Source: Pseudomonas sp. Irchel s3h17 (GTDB lineage Bacteria > Pseudomonadota > Gammaproteobacteria > Pseudomonadales > Pseudomonadaceae). From it: 64,000 bases of DNA. Positions 52,226 to 61,927 of this stretch are shown here, piece by piece. The notes under the pieces are model-generated. The model was not told the DNA's origin and made no database searches. It was given only the letters and a program-made list of their open reading frames with translations. Position numbers and translations under genes: made by a program. Numbering within the stretch: the stretch's first letter is position 1; each line of letters begins with the position of its first letter. Location: the NCBI RefSeq assembly GCF_900187505.1, contig NZ_FYDL01000009.1, positions 44,326 to 108,325 of the forward strand, in the 5' to 3' direction.

Positions 52226-53809
52226 TCAGAGCTTGTTGAACAGGCTCAGTTGAGAGATTTTCACGAAGGCCAGCTGCGAAGCTTCGAGCATGGCTTTCTG
52301 GAAGGCCAGCTCAATGGAGGCGCCTGCCATATCGGTGTTTGCGATGGCGGCGGTGGTCGAGTCGTTGGCCAGGCCCATGCTGATATTTTCGTTCGCCTGG
52401 ATATCGATTGCCTTCAAGCGTGCGCCGATCGACCCCCTGGCGTTGTCGATGCCCGCACTGGCGTTCTGCAGGTTGCCAATGGCCGAGTTGATCGCATTCT
52501 TCTGCTTTTGCTGGGCAACCAGGTCGCCATCGCTTGGCGTTGCCAGCGCCTGACGCAACTGGCTGATCGTATCCAGCGCACTTTGGGTCTGATGATTGTT
52601 GGCGCCAATGACAAACTGATCGCCCGACTTGAGCGCGCCATTGAAGTCGAATTTTACCCCGGCTGCGGTCAGGGAATCGCCGGTGGCATTCAGGCTACCC
52701 TTGCCGATGGCCTTACTATTGGCGGTCAGCGGCTGGGCATAGAGTTCATATTCGGTGTCGCTGGTGAACTTGATCACCGCGCCATTACTCGGAAAGCTGT
52801 CGCCGTACACCTTGGCATCGGTCACGCTCGCGCCAGTCAACTGCGCGGTCGAAGAGTTGCCCGGGGTGCGTGAGGCATTGAAGCTGTCCGGCTTGGCTTC
52901 AAGGGTGAAGACGTGCCCGTTGACCGCCGCATCCCGGTCCACCGGGGCAACATCCTGAAGGTTCAGGTTGATGTCGAACTTCACCCCACGCAGGCTGACG
53001 CTGTGCGCGCCCTCCTTTGTCGAGTCGAATACGCCATTGCCCGGAACTTCAGAAGTCACATCGTTGCCAGAGGCATCCTTCAGGATGTACTGGGTGCTGC
53101 TGGTGAACTCCAGCGTGTACGGCTGCCCCTGGGTGAAGCTTTTGTTGTACACCTGATTGGAGGTGATCAGACCGTCCGAGACCGCGACCTTGCCGTCATT
53201 GACCGATGGCGGTTGCAGCGTGGCCTGGGTCCGACCGGTATTCAGCGCGCCTTCCATGATGCTCTTGGCCGTGTCACTTGCCGCCAGGCCAAGGGTGTCC
53301 GAGACCTTCAGGTTGAGCTGCGTATCGTCGCCTTGATAGGTGTAGGTGCCGTCGTTGTTGCGAAGGTAGGGAGGAATGTCAGTCCTGGAGCCGGAAAACA
53401 GGTAGTTACCCGACTCATCCTTGCTGTTCAGCAGGCTGAATACTTGCTCTTCGATATTGCCCAGCTCGTCGGCGATAGACTTGCGATCAGCGTCGCTGAT
53501 AACGCCTCCCCCCGACTGTAACGCCAACTCGCTGACCTTTTGCAAGGCGGTGTTGATGCTGTCGAGCACGCTTTCCTGATTGGTCAGCGAAGACTTGATG
53601 CTGTTCATGTTGCCGGCATACTGAAGCAACATGTCTTTTTGCTGCTGTAACTGCAGCAAGCGGGCCGCTCCGACCGGATCATCCGCCGCCGTCTGAATGC
53701 GCACACCCGAGTCGATCTGCCCCTGGGTCTTGACCACCGAAGAGAAGTTGTTCTGGTACTTGGACGTACTGGTCTCAAAGAACTGGGCCGTAGAGATACG
53801 CATCGTCAA
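52226..53809 (-). CDS. flgL: Hook-filament junction protein FlgL
   Basis: This 527-residue protein has the N-terminal flagellin-like domain (MRISTAQFFETSTSKYQNNFSSVVKTQGQIDSG shown in part) and the C-terminal helix (NENISMGLANDSTTAAIANTDMAGASIELAFQKAMLEASQLAFVKISQLSLFNKL). A long insert-rich middle explains the size compared with the ~300 residues of enterobacterial FlgL. It joins hook to filament. It lies 8 bp after flgK, the last gene of the operon. Confidence 0.96.
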   Translation of the reverse strand: MTMRISTAQFFETSTSKYQNNFSSVVKTQGQIDSGVRIQTAADDPVGAARLLQLQQQKDMLLQYAGNMNSIKSSLTNQESVLDSINTALQKVSELALQSGGGVISDADRKSIADELGNIEEQVFSLLNSKDESGNYLFSGSRTDIPPYLRNNDGTYTYQGDDTQLNLKVSDTLGLAASDTAKSIMEGALNTGRTQATLQPPSVNDGKVAVSDGLITSNQVYNKSFTQGQPYTLEFTSSTQYILKDASGNDVTSEVPGNGVFDSTKEGAHSVSLRGVKFDINLNLQDVAPVDRDAAVNGHVFTLEAKPDSFNASRTPGNSSTAQLTGASVTDAKVYGDSFPSNGAVIKFTSDTEYELYAQPLTANSKAIGKGSLNATGDSLTAAGVKFDFNGALKSGDQFVIGANNHQTQSALDTISQLRQALATPSDGDLVAQQKQKNAINSAIGNLQNASAGIDNARGSIGARLKAIDIQANENISMGLANDSTTAAIANTDMAGASIELAFQKAMLEASQLAFVKISQLSLFNKL

Positions 53810-53817
53810 TGACTTCC

Positions 53818-55860
53818 TTAAAGACTGTTGATCAGTGTCGAGAATGTGTCTTGCGCGACCTTGATGATCTGCGACGACGCGGTGTAGTACTGCTGAAACT
53901 TGAGCAGATCACTGGCTTCTTCATCCAGGTTGACCTGGGAAACCGAACCGCGACTGGCCTTTGCATAGGCCAGCGCGGCGCTGTTGGCCGTGCCATCGAC
54001 ACTGGCCTGACTGGCCTTGCCACCGACAGCGGAGACTAACTGACTGTAGGATTCACCCATGCTGACGCCGGCACTACCGCCAGTGACCCCCACGGTCGCC
54101 TTGGTCTGCAGGGCCAGCAGTTCGTTGGCATTACGGTTGTCCGCCTTGCCGTCTTTGTTGAACTTGATATCGAAACTGTCGCCCTTGCCTGGCGAGCCGC
54201 TGATAGTCGTGTCGAAGCCAATGGTTTTGGCCGTGCCATCGGGGTTATTGACCGGATTGCCTGCGGCATCCAGCACTGGCACATTGATCGTGACCTTGTT
54301 GTCCTGGCCCGGAACAATACTGCCGTTGCCGATTTCGGCGCCCGCCTCGTTCAGCACGCGGTAAGTCTGCGTTCCGTCCTTGGCTTCATCGAAGGCGATC
54401 CGCACAGGCATCGCGCCTTCGATCTGGCTTTGCAACTGGCCAAGATCGGCTCCGCCATAGATATCCAGCATGGATGACAGGTTCGGGCCGCTCAATGCGC
54501 CCGTGCCCGTGTTTGAACCACCTTTATCAGCCACCAAAGGCCCGGCAAACGCCAACTTGTTGGGATCACTCAACTGCACCCCGATGTCGCTGGCGCCATT
54601 GCGGGTCGGGCTGACCTTGAAGCTGTCGCCGGCACTCAAGCCGCCGCCATTGAGCTTAAGGGTGAAGCCATCAATCACGTCAGGCGGATTTTTGTTGACG
54701 TCAAACGGCCCCAGGGTGGTGCCGTCGGAACGTCTTACGGTGTAGTCCTTGTTGCTGGTAAACGTCACTTGATAGTCGTACGGGGTCAGCGCGCTGCTGT
54801 CGCCGATAGTGACGTCCAGATTGCCGGAACCTGCGCTGTTACCGGAGGTGGCCAGGCTGCGCTGGCTGATGGCCTGGGGGCTGTTGATATTGTTGAACAA
54901 CGAAGAGCCGAACTCGCCGTTGGCATCCAGGCCCTGACCCAATTGCTTGTTGATCGCATCGGCAACCACCAGCGCGGTGCGCCCAAGATCATTGATCGCC
55001 GGGGCCAGCACGTCGTTGCGATAACGGACCAAACCGCCAATTTTGCCGCCCGTGATTACCGAGGTCACATCGACGCTGGATTGCGGGTAGTCGATCTGCA
55101 GGCTGAATTGGCTTTTATCGGTCTTGCCCGGTACCGCCGACAAGGTGTTGGAGGTATTGCCCAACACCAGCGACTGGCCGGTGCCCAACGACACATCGTA
55201 GACACCGTCGTGCTCTTGAACCTTGACCCCAACCAGCTCATTCAACGAGCGGACGGCTTCGTTACGTGCATCCAGCAGGTTGTTCGGCGTACTACCGGCA
55301 GTGCTTGCCTGAGAAATCTGCTTGTTGAGCGAGGCAATGGTGGCCGTGTGCTGGTTGACCATCGAGGTCAACGTGCTCAACTGGCTATTGATACCTGCAT
55401 TCTGTTGAGTGAGCTGGGACGAGATCGCGTTGAAACGGTTGCTCAAGGTCTGCGCATTAGTCAGCAACAACTGGCGCGCCGACATGTCACCGGGAGCGCC
55501 GGCAGCGGTTTGCAACGACGCGAAAAAGCTACCGAGCGCGGCAGAAACGCCGGTGCTTTTATCCGACAACAACTTGTCGACCGCACCCACCTGATCGAGA
55601 TAGGCCTGGGCGTCGCCATTGAGCGAAGTGGTGGTCTGCAACTGAGCATCAACGTAGGAGTTATAGGCCCGACGCACGTCGGCCAGGGTGGTGCCCGTAC
55701 CGATAAACACACCACCGACCTGTTGCGAGCCTGCGCTACCCTGGACGATCTGTTGACGCGAATATCCCGCGGCATTGGCGTTGGCAATGTTATTGCCGAC
55801 CGTGGCCAGCGCCGCCTGGCTCGCATTCAGACCCGACATCCCGATACTGATCAAGCTCAT
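53818..55860 (-). CDS. flgK: Hook-filament junction protein FlgK
   Basis: This 680-residue protein has the rod-type N-terminus (LISIGMSGLNASQAALATVGNNIANANAAGYSRQQIV) and the C-terminal signature VSQVNLDEEASDLLKFQQYYTASSQIIKVAQDTFSTLINSL. The middle is long and variable. FlgK caps the hook before FlgL and flagellin are added. It lies 10 bp after flgJ. Confidence 0.97.
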   Translation of the reverse strand: MSLISIGMSGLNASQAALATVGNNIANANAAGYSRQQIVQGSAGSQQVGGVFIGTGTTLADVRRAYNSYVDAQLQTTTSLNGDAQAYLDQVGAVDKLLSDKSTGVSAALGSFFASLQTAAGAPGDMSARQLLLTNAQTLSNRFNAISSQLTQQNAGINSQLSTLTSMVNQHTATIASLNKQISQASTAGSTPNNLLDARNEAVRSLNELVGVKVQEHDGVYDVSLGTGQSLVLGNTSNTLSAVPGKTDKSQFSLQIDYPQSSVDVTSVITGGKIGGLVRYRNDVLAPAINDLGRTALVVADAINKQLGQGLDANGEFGSSLFNNINSPQAISQRSLATSGNSAGSGNLDVTIGDSSALTPYDYQVTFTSNKDYTVRRSDGTTLGPFDVNKNPPDVIDGFTLKLNGGGLSAGDSFKVSPTRNGASDIGVQLSDPNKLAFAGPLVADKGGSNTGTGALSGPNLSSMLDIYGGADLGQLQSQIEGAMPVRIAFDEAKDGTQTYRVLNEAGAEIGNGSIVPGQDNKVTINVPVLDAAGNPVNNPDGTAKTIGFDTTISGSPGKGDSFDIKFNKDGKADNRNANELLALQTKATVGVTGGSAGVSMGESYSQLVSAVGGKASQASVDGTANSAALAYAKASRGSVSQVNLDEEASDLLKFQQYYTASSQIIKVAQDTFSTLINSL

Positions 55861-55870
55861 GTTTCAAACC

Positions 55871-57160
55871 TTATAAATTCGTGGAGGAGCCGGCCGCAGC
55901 GTAGTGCTCGTAACTCTTCATTTGCTTGGCAATCTGCGAGATCTTGCTGGCGTAATTCGGGTCGGTGGCATACCCGGCCTTTTGCAACTCGCGTACAAAC
56001 TGTTCCGGCTTATCGGCCGACTTCAGCACTTCTTGATAGCGATTGTTGCCCTGCAACAAGCTCACCAGGTCATGGAAGCTGTCCTGGTAGGAGGTGTAGG
56101 AGCGGAACTCGGCGGTCTCCTTGACCATCTCGCCATTCCTGAACTCACTGGTGATCGCACGGGCCTGCGCACCCTGCCAACTGCTGCCGGTCTTGATGCC
56201 GAACAGGTTGTGGCTGCTGGTGCCGTCCTGCTGGCGCATGACCGATTTGCCATAGCCGGTTTCCAGCGCCGCCTGAGCCACCAGGTACAGTGGATCGACG
56301 CCGATGCGGTCAGCGGCCTGGCGCGCCATCGGCAACATGGTGGCCACGAACTCGTCAGGTGAACTGAAGGATTTTTTCGCCGGTGCCAGCGGCGGCTGCG
56401 CCATGGCGCGGCCATAGACCTGCAAGCGACCGCGCTCCGCGGAATAGCTTTGCGCTGGCTGCCAATCCCCTTTGACCAGCGCATTGCCGGTGGCGGTGGC
56501 GCGATTGGGCAACGTGGTATGGGCCGTGGTGGCCGCCCCCGTGGTCGATGGCACCAGCCCCGCCAACAGGCGATCGGCCAGTTTGGGTGGCAAGGCCAGG
56601 CGACGCTGGTTGAGCAGCGCCATGTCATTCGCATGGGCGCCCTCGCCCGCACCTTGCGGCGGGCTGACCGCGCGCGAAGCCCACAACGGACGCTGGCCGT
56701 TGAGCCGGGACAGTGGCCCGTTGGTCGCTGTGGTGCCGGCGGCGACCGGTGTCTGCACGGCCGCTTTCGCCGCTTCCTGCTTGGCGGCGGACAAGGCCGC
56801 CGCCTCACCGGGCGCCAGCGGTTTGTTTTTTGACATCTGCCGCATCAGCACATCGGCCAGGCCGATACCGCCGCCCTCGCGGGACATGGAAACCGCCAAC
56901 TGCTGGTCGTACATTTCCTGGTACTGCTTGGCCGCCGCCGTATTCAGCGGATTGTCCTGGCCCAGGGCGTCGGTGGCCGAGCGCATGGACTTGAGCATTT
57001 CATTGAGGAACAGCGACTCGAACTCCTGCGCCACCTTGCGCATGTTGCTGTCGCTGTTCTTGTCGCCGACCTTGAGCTGGTTAAGCCGGTTGAGGTCCGA
57101 GTAGGAACCCGAATCGCTGCTGCTGACCAGGCCGCTCTTGTGAATATCCATGCCCGCCAC
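55871..57160 (-). CDS. flgJ: Rod-capping protein and peptidoglycan hydrolase FlgJ
   Basis: This 429-residue protein has an N-terminal rod-binding domain (VAQEFESLFLNEMLKSMRSATDALG, about 42-100) and a Pro/Ala-rich linker. The C-terminal glucosaminidase-type domain spans about 260-425 (FVATMLPMARQAADRIGVDPLYLVAQAALETGYGKSVMR, SHNLFGIKTGSSW), with the catalytic Glu in ALETG. It caps the growing rod and opens the cell wall. The start lies 1 bp after flgI. Confidence 0.96.
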   Translation of the reverse strand: MAGMDIHKSGLVSSSDSGSYSDLNRLNQLKVGDKNSDSNMRKVAQEFESLFLNEMLKSMRSATDALGQDNPLNTAAAKQYQEMYDQQLAVSMSREGGGIGLADVLMRQMSKNKPLAPGEAAALSAAKQEAAKAAVQTPVAAGTTATNGPLSRLNGQRPLWASRAVSPPQGAGEGAHANDMALLNQRRLALPPKLADRLLAGLVPSTTGAATTAHTTLPNRATATGNALVKGDWQPAQSYSAERGRLQVYGRAMAQPPLAPAKKSFSSPDEFVATMLPMARQAADRIGVDPLYLVAQAALETGYGKSVMRQQDGTSSHNLFGIKTGSSWQGAQARAITSEFRNGEMVKETAEFRSYTSYQDSFHDLVSLLQGNNRYQEVLKSADKPEQFVRELQKAGYATDPNYASKISQIAKQMKSYEHYAAAGSSTNL

Positions 57161-57161
57161 C

Positions 57162-58271
57162 TCAAATCACGATCAGGTCGGCTTGCAAGGCGCCGGCCTG
57201 CTTCAAGGCTTCGAGGATCGCCATCAAGTCACCCGGCGCCGCCCCCACCTGGTTCACCGCCCGTACGATCTCGTCCAGCGTGGTGCCCGGGCCGAACTTG
57301 AACATCGGCTTGGCTTCCTGCTGGGCATTGACGTTCGAGCGTGGGACCACCGCTGTCTGGCCATTGGAAAAGGCACCTGGCTGGCTGACGATCGGGTCTT
57401 CGGTGATGGTCACGGTCAGGCTGCCGTGGGTCACGGCGGCCGGCGAAACCTTGACGTTCTGGCCGATCACGATGGTGCCGGTACGCGAATTGATGATGAC
57501 CTTGGCCACTGCCTGCCCCGGATCGACTTCGAGGTTTTCCAGGATCGACAGATAGTCGACGCGCTGGCTCGGATCGAGCGGCGCGGTGACGCGAATCGAA
57601 CCGCCATCGATGGCCTGGGCGACGCCAGGGCCCAGCATGTCGTTGATCTTGTCGACGATGCGCTTGGCGGTGGTGAAGTCCGAGCGGTTGAGGTTCAGGG
57701 TCAGGCTGTTGCCCTGGTTGAAGCCACTGGGCACTGCTCGCTCCACCGAGGCACCGCCGGGAATACGACCGGCCGACGGAACGTTGACGGTGATCTTCGA
57801 ACCATCACGCCCCTCGGCATCAAAACCGCCCACCACCAGGTTGCCTTGGGCGACCGCATAGACGTTGCCGTCGATACCCTTGAGCGGCGTCAGTAACAAG
57901 GTGCCGCCACGCAGGCTCTTGGAGTTGCCGATCGACGAGACCGTGATGTCGACCTGCTGACCCGGCTTGGCGAAGGGTGGCAGGTCGGCACTGATCGACA
58001 CCGCCGCGACGTTCTTCAACTGCACGTTCCCCGAACCCGGCGGTACCTTGATGCCGAACTGCGACAGCATGTTGTTGAAGGTCTGCAGGGTGAACGGGGT
58101 CTGCGTGGTCTGGTCGCCCGTGCCGTTGAGCCCGACCACCAGGCCATAGCCGATCAGCTGGTTGGAACGCACGCCCGAAATACTGGCGATGTCCTTCAAC
58201 CGCTCGGCCTGGACGCCGAGGGAAGTGGACAGCAACAACGCGGCCGCCATCAGGTGCTTGAAGTTCAACAT
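57162..58271 (-). CDS. flgI: Flagellar P-ring protein FlgI
   Basis: The ATG at 58271 ([22 protein letters not shown]) gives 369 residues with a signal peptide. An ATG at 58283 is also open but has a poorer ribosome-site spacing. The P-ring signature [33 protein letters not shown] is complete, as is the C-terminal [27 protein letters not shown]. It forms the periplasmic bushing of the rod, downstream of flgH. Confidence 0.96.
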   Translation of the reverse strand: MLNFKHLMAAALLLSTSLGVQAERLKDIASISGVRSNQLIGYGLVVGLNGTGDQTTQTPFTLQTFNNMLSQFGIKVPPGSGNVQLKNVAAVSISADLPPFAKPGQQVDITVSSIGNSKSLRGGTLLLTPLKGIDGNVYAVAQGNLVVGGFDAEGRDGSKITVNVPSAGRIPGGASVERAVPSGFNQGNSLTLNLNRSDFTTAKRIVDKINDMLGPGVAQAIDGGSIRVTAPLDPSQRVDYLSILENLEVDPGQAVAKVIINSRTGTIVIGQNVKVSPAAVTHGSLTVTITEDPIVSQPGAFSNGQTAVVPRSNVNAQQEAKPMFKFGPGTTLDEIVRAVNQVGAAPGDLMAILEALKQAGALQADLIVI

Positions 58272-58286
58272 GGAAATAGTCATCAC

Positions 58287-58982
58287 CTAGAAAGGGAACA
58301 GCGGGCTTAAGAAGAAACGGTCGAACCAGCCTGGCTGACTCGCATCGGCAAACGAACCGGTGCCCGAATAGGTGATGCGCGCATCGGCGATACGGGTCGA
58401 GGGCACGGTGTTGTCGGTGGCGATATCGTCTGCCCGCACCAGACCGGCAATGCGCACCAGCTCGTCGCCAGTGTTGAGGGTCATCCACTTCTCGCCGCGC
58501 ACGGAGATGATGCCATTGGGCAGGACGTCCGCCACCGTCACGGTGATCGAACCGGTCAGGCTGTTGCCCTGCCCCGCCTTGCTGTCGCCCTTGGTCGCGC
58601 GCTCACCGCTGTAGCCGGCCTCCAGGCTCAGGTCGCCACTGCCAAACGGGTTGTTGGTGTTGGGCACACTGCCGAACAACGAGGTCAGGCCGATGTCGGC
58701 CTTGCTGGTCTTGCCCACCTGGGAGTTGGCGTTTTTGCTGGCCTGGGTTTTTTCGTTCAGGGTGATGGTGATGATGTCACCGACCCGGAACGCCTTGCGG
58801 TCGCTGTACAGGTTCTGCTCGAACCCGGCCTGATAGATCGAGCCGTTGTTGGCTGCCGCCGGCAGTGGCGTGCGTGGCAACACCGGTGCGTAGTAAGGGT
58901 CATTGGGTTTCGGCGTCGGCCCGACGCAGCCCGCCAGCACGGCGATCCCACTCAGTGCGAGAACAGATACAAAGCGATTCAT
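58287..58982 (-). CDS. flgH: Flagellar L-ring lipoprotein FlgH
   Basis: This 231-residue protein starts with a lipoprotein signal ([19 protein letters not shown], lipobox LAGC with Cys about 19). The FlgH core includes [28 protein letters not shown] and the C-terminal [30 protein letters not shown]. It forms the outer-membrane L ring with FlgI below it. Confidence 0.97.
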   Translation of the reverse strand: MNRFVSVLALSGIAVLAGCVGPTPKPNDPYYAPVLPRTPLPAAANNGSIYQAGFEQNLYSDRKAFRVGDIITITLNEKTQASKNANSQVGKTSKADIGLTSLFGSVPNTNNPFGSGDLSLEAGYSGERATKGDSKAGQGNSLTGSITVTVADVLPNGIISVRGEKWMTLNTGDELVRIAGLVRADDIATDNTVPSTRIADARITYSGTGSFADASQPGWFDRFFLSPLFPF

Positions 58983-59034
58983 GACCCTAACCTCACGGTG
59001 TTGCAGGCGGCCTCACGCCGCCCCATAGACTGGA

Positions 59035-59820
59035 TTACAGATTCTGCGTTACGAACGAGAGCATCTGGTCGGCGGTGGAGATCACCTTGGAGTTCATCTC
59101 GTAGGCGCGCTGGGTGGTGATCATGTTGACCATCTCCTCGACCGTGCTGACGTTGGAGGTTTCCAGGGTGTTCTGCAGCGTGGAACCGAAACCGTTCAGG
59201 CCCGGGGTGCCGACCTGCGGCGCACCGCTGGCGGCGGTTTCCAGGAACAGGTTGTTGCCCGTTGCCTGCAAGCCGGCCGGGTTGATGAAGTCGGCGGTTT
59301 GCAGGTTGCCGATCACCTGGGCCGCCGGGTTGCCGGCGATGGTGATCGAAACGGTGCCGTCACGGCCCACGGTGAAGGTCTGGGCTTCGTTGGGGATAAC
59401 GATGGCCGGTTCCAGGGTAAACCCGGCGGAGGTCACGATCTGGCCATTGGAGTCCAGGTGAAAGGTACCGTCGCGGGTGTAGGACGTGGTGCCATCCGGT
59501 TGCAGGATCTGGAAGAAACCACGGCCATCGATGGCCATGTCCAGCGGCTGCTCGGTGGTCTGCAGGCTACCGGCGCTGAAGTTCTTCTGGGTGCCGACGA
59601 TGCGCACACCGGTACCCAGTTGCAGGCCCGACGGCAGTTCGCTGTCCTGGGTCGACTGGGCGCCAGGCTGACGCTTGATCTGGTACAGCAAGTCCTGGAA
59701 CTCGGCACGGTCACGCTTGAAACCCGTGGTCGAGACGTTTGCCAGGTTGTTGGAAATAGTCGTCAGGTTGGTGTCCTGGGCGGACAGGCCTGTCTTGGCA
59801 ACCCATAGAGCCGGAAGCAT
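59035..59820 (-). CDS. flgG: Distal rod protein FlgG
   Basis: This 261-residue rod protein starts MLPALWVAKTGLSAQDTNLTTISNNLANVSTTGFKRDRAEFQDLLYQ (rod signature) and has the FlgG-specific insert IKRQPGAQSTQDSELPSG. The C-terminal coiled coil is NVSTVEEMVNMITTQRAYEMNSKVISTADQMLSFVTQNL. Length is standard. It lies 45 bp after flgF. Confidence 0.97.
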   Translation of the reverse strand: MLPALWVAKTGLSAQDTNLTTISNNLANVSTTGFKRDRAEFQDLLYQIKRQPGAQSTQDSELPSGLQLGTGVRIVGTQKNFSAGSLQTTEQPLDMAIDGRGFFQILQPDGTTSYTRDGTFHLDSNGQIVTSAGFTLEPAIVIPNEAQTFTVGRDGTVSITIAGNPAAQVIGNLQTADFINPAGLQATGNNLFLETAASGAPQVGTPGLNGFGSTLQNTLETSNVSTVEEMVNMITTQRAYEMNSKVISTADQMLSFVTQNL

Positions 59821-59865
59821 TCGATTCTCCTCGTGCGCCTGTTTTACGGCGCGACGTTCTGATAA

Positions 59866-60606
59866 TTAGCTGATCTGCAAGACCCGAGCCATGGCCTGGT
59901 CGTCTTCTTTGGCGGTGTTCATCATCTTGATGTGCAGCTCGAACTGCTTGGCCAGCGCCAGCACCGACGTCATCTCTTCCACCGCGTTGACGTTGCTCGA
60001 CTCAAGGAACCCCGACACCAGTTGCACGTTGGCATCGGCGGGCGCCGGCTGGCCGTCCTTGGTGTGGATCGAACCGTCCAGGCCCTTGGTCATGTTCTTC
60101 AGGTCCGGGTTGACCAACTTGATGCGGTCGACTTCAGCCATCACGCTCGGGCCTTCGCCCAGGGCACGGATGCTGATGGTGCCGTCCTGGCCGACTTCGA
60201 TTTTCTGCTCGGGTGGCACGGCGATCGGCCCGCCATTGCCCATGACCGGCATGCCGTTGCCGGCGCGCAACACGCCCAGGGCATCGACATTCAGGCTGCC
60301 GGTGCGCACATAGCTTTCAGCGCCATCGGGGTTCTGCACGGCAATCCAGCCGTTGCCGCTGACCGCCACGTCGAGGTCACGACCGGTTTCCACCAGCGAG
60401 CCGGGGCTGAAGTCGGTGGCAGGACGTTCGCTCATGGCGAAGGCGCGCGCCGGAAAGCTGTCGCCAAACACCGGCATCGACCGCGCCTGCTCCAGGTCTT
60501 TCTGAAAACCGTTGGTGGAGATGTTCGCCAGGTTGTTGGCATGGGCCTTCTGCGCCAGTGCGTTCTGGCTGGCGCCGGTCATTGCCACATAAAGGTACTT
60601 GTCCAC
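59866..60606 (-). CDS. flgF: Proximal rod protein FlgF
   Basis: A GTG start at 60606 (VDKYLYVAMTGASQNALAQK) with AGAGGAA upstream gives 246 residues; the longer frame to 60642 adds no homologous sequence. The rod N-terminus HANNLANISTNGFQKDLEQARS and the C-terminal SSNVNAVEEMTSVLALAKQFELHIKMMNTAKEDDQAMARVLQIS identify FlgF. It is the first gene of flgFGHIJKL. A sigma-54 site lies 56 bp upstream. Confidence 0.95.
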   Translation of the reverse strand: MDKYLYVAMTGASQNALAQKAHANNLANISTNGFQKDLEQARSMPVFGDSFPARAFAMSERPATDFSPGSLVETGRDLDVAVSGNGWIAVQNPDGAESYVRTGSLNVDALGVLRAGNGMPVMGNGGPIAVPPEQKIEVGQDGTISIRALGEGPSVMAEVDRIKLVNPDLKNMTKGLDGSIHTKDGQPAPADANVQLVSGFLESSNVNAVEEMTSVLALAKQFELHIKMMNTAKEDDQAMARVLQIS

Positions 60607-60661
60607 AATCGTTCCTCTGCATGCCGGACGTTTGCCGCCCACTGCTGTACTGCGCAGGTTG

Positions 60662-60679
60662 TAGCAATTTGCAGACCAA
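60662..60679 (-). promoter_or_regulatory. Sigma-54 promoter for flgFGHIJKL
   Basis: On the minus strand TTGGTCTGCAAATTGCTA has GG-N10-GC spacing and a good -12 TTGCT; the -24 is TGGTCT for TGGCAC. It lies about 56 bp before the flgF GTG. With it, flgF has its own transcript although flgBCDE is not adjacent. Confidence 0.7.
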
Positions 60680-60759
60680 CTTGCGCACAGAGGTTCGAAG
60701 TCCTTTAAACACAGGACATGAGGACAATCAGAGGGGAATGGTGGCGTGGGTCAAAGACG

Positions 60760-60799
60760 AAAAACCGGCGCACTTATGCCGTTTGACGGCAATGCGCCG
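60760..60799 (-). terminator. Terminator of the nap operon
   Basis: On the minus strand CGGCGCA pairs with TGCGCCG outside an inner GCCGT/ACGGC hairpin, followed by GGTTTTTCG. It lies about 20 bp past the napC stop and insulates flgF from nap transcription. Confidence 0.8.
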
Positions 60800-60818
60800 A
60801 AGCGCACCTGCTCAATCG

Positions 60819-61415
60819 CTACCAGCCTTTGACCCCGCTCATGTCCGGTAGCTTGTGGGCGATGCCCTTGTGGCAGTCGATGCAGGTCGCCTGTCCTGTC
60901 GCCAGTGACGTGGAATGCATGCTGACCGCGCGCTTGCCCTGGCGGGTGAAATCCATGAACTCGAAGTTGTGGCAATTGCGGCATTCCCTGGAGTCGTTGG
61001 CCTTGAGCCTGGCCCACTCGTGCTCCGCCAGTTCGCGGCGCATACCGAGGAATTTCTCACGGGTACTGATGGTCCCGAACACCTTGCCCCAGACCTCTTT
61101 CGACGCCTGCATCTTGCGCGCAATCTTGTGGGTCCATTCGTGTGGCACGTGGCAGTCCGGGCAGGTCGCACGCACGCCCGAGCGATTGGTGTAGTGGATG
61201 GTCTCCTGCAGTTCGACGTAGACGTTGTCGCGCATCTCATGGCACGAGATGCAGAACTTCTCGGTATTGGTCGCTTCCAGCGCCGTGTTGAATCCGCCCC
61301 AGAAGATCACCCCGGCAATGAACCCCCCAAGTGTCAGAAAGCCCAGGCTGTAATGGACGCTGGGTCGACGCAGAATGGCCCAATAGTCTTTGAGCAGGAC
61401 AAGCAATGACTTCAT
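60819..61415 (-). CDS. napC: Tetraheme cytochrome c NapC
   Basis: This 198-residue NapC/NirT-family protein has one N-terminal membrane anchor ([21 protein letters not shown]) and four CxxCH heme sites: CISCH, CPDCH, CRNCH and CIDCH. It passes electrons from quinol to the periplasmic NapAB nitrate reductase. It lies 9 bp after napB and ends the operon. Confidence 0.96.
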   Translation of the reverse strand: MKSLLVLLKDYWAILRRPSVHYSLGFLTLGGFIAGVIFWGGFNTALEATNTEKFCISCHEMRDNVYVELQETIHYTNRSGVRATCPDCHVPHEWTHKIARKMQASKEVWGKVFGTISTREKFLGMRRELAEHEWARLKANDSRECRNCHNFEFMDFTRQGKRAVSMHSTSLATGQATCIDCHKGIAHKLPDMSGVKGW

Positions 61416-61424
61416 GACCGCTCC

Positions 61425-61919
61425 TCAAGGCTTCTGCGTGTTGTTGATTTCATCTTGCAGTACCTGGTCAATATTCTTGAAGCTGTTGTTCACCAGCGGC
61501 TTCACGTCTTTCTGCGGCACGTGACACTGGTTACAGAAATATCGACGGGGGGAAACCGCCGCCAGCGCCTGGCCATCCCGGTCCATGTAATGGGTGATGC
61601 TGATCATCGGTGCCTGGGTGCGCGCGCTGTTGGCCCGGCTATGACAGGACAGGCACTTGTTGCTGTTCTTATCGACGTGATAACCGCGAATGCTGTGGGG
61701 AATGGTCGGCGGTTGCTCGGGATAATTGCGCTCACGCTTGAGGTCCTTGTTCTCGTCTTCGGCAATCGGCGGGGCCGGCAACTCCTGGGTCAGGGTGCCA
61801 CCCGCCCGCCGACCATCCGGCGCGGGTGCATCGAGCGGATAACCCGGCTGCGCGGCGAATGCCACCGGCAACCAGAGCAGCAGCGCGACAAGCAAGGACA
61901 GCGAACGACCATTCATCAA
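61425..61919 (-). CDS. napB: Diheme cytochrome c subunit NapB of periplasmic nitrate reductase
   Basis: This 164-residue protein has a signal peptide (SLSLLVALLLWLPVAFAAQPG) and two CxxCH sites, CLSCH and CNQCH. The NapB core is IPHSIRGYHVDKNSNKCLSCHSR (described in parts). It relays electrons from NapC to NapA. It lies 8 bp after napA. Confidence 0.96.
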   Translation of the reverse strand: MMNGRSLSLLVALLLWLPVAFAAQPGYPLDAPAPDGRRAGGTLTQELPAPPIAEDENKDLKRERNYPEQPPTIPHSIRGYHVDKNSNKCLSCHSRANSARTQAPMISITHYMDRDGQALAAVSPRRYFCNQCHVPQKDVKPLVNNSFKNIDQVLQDEINNTQKP

Positions 61920-61927
61920 AGCTCTCC

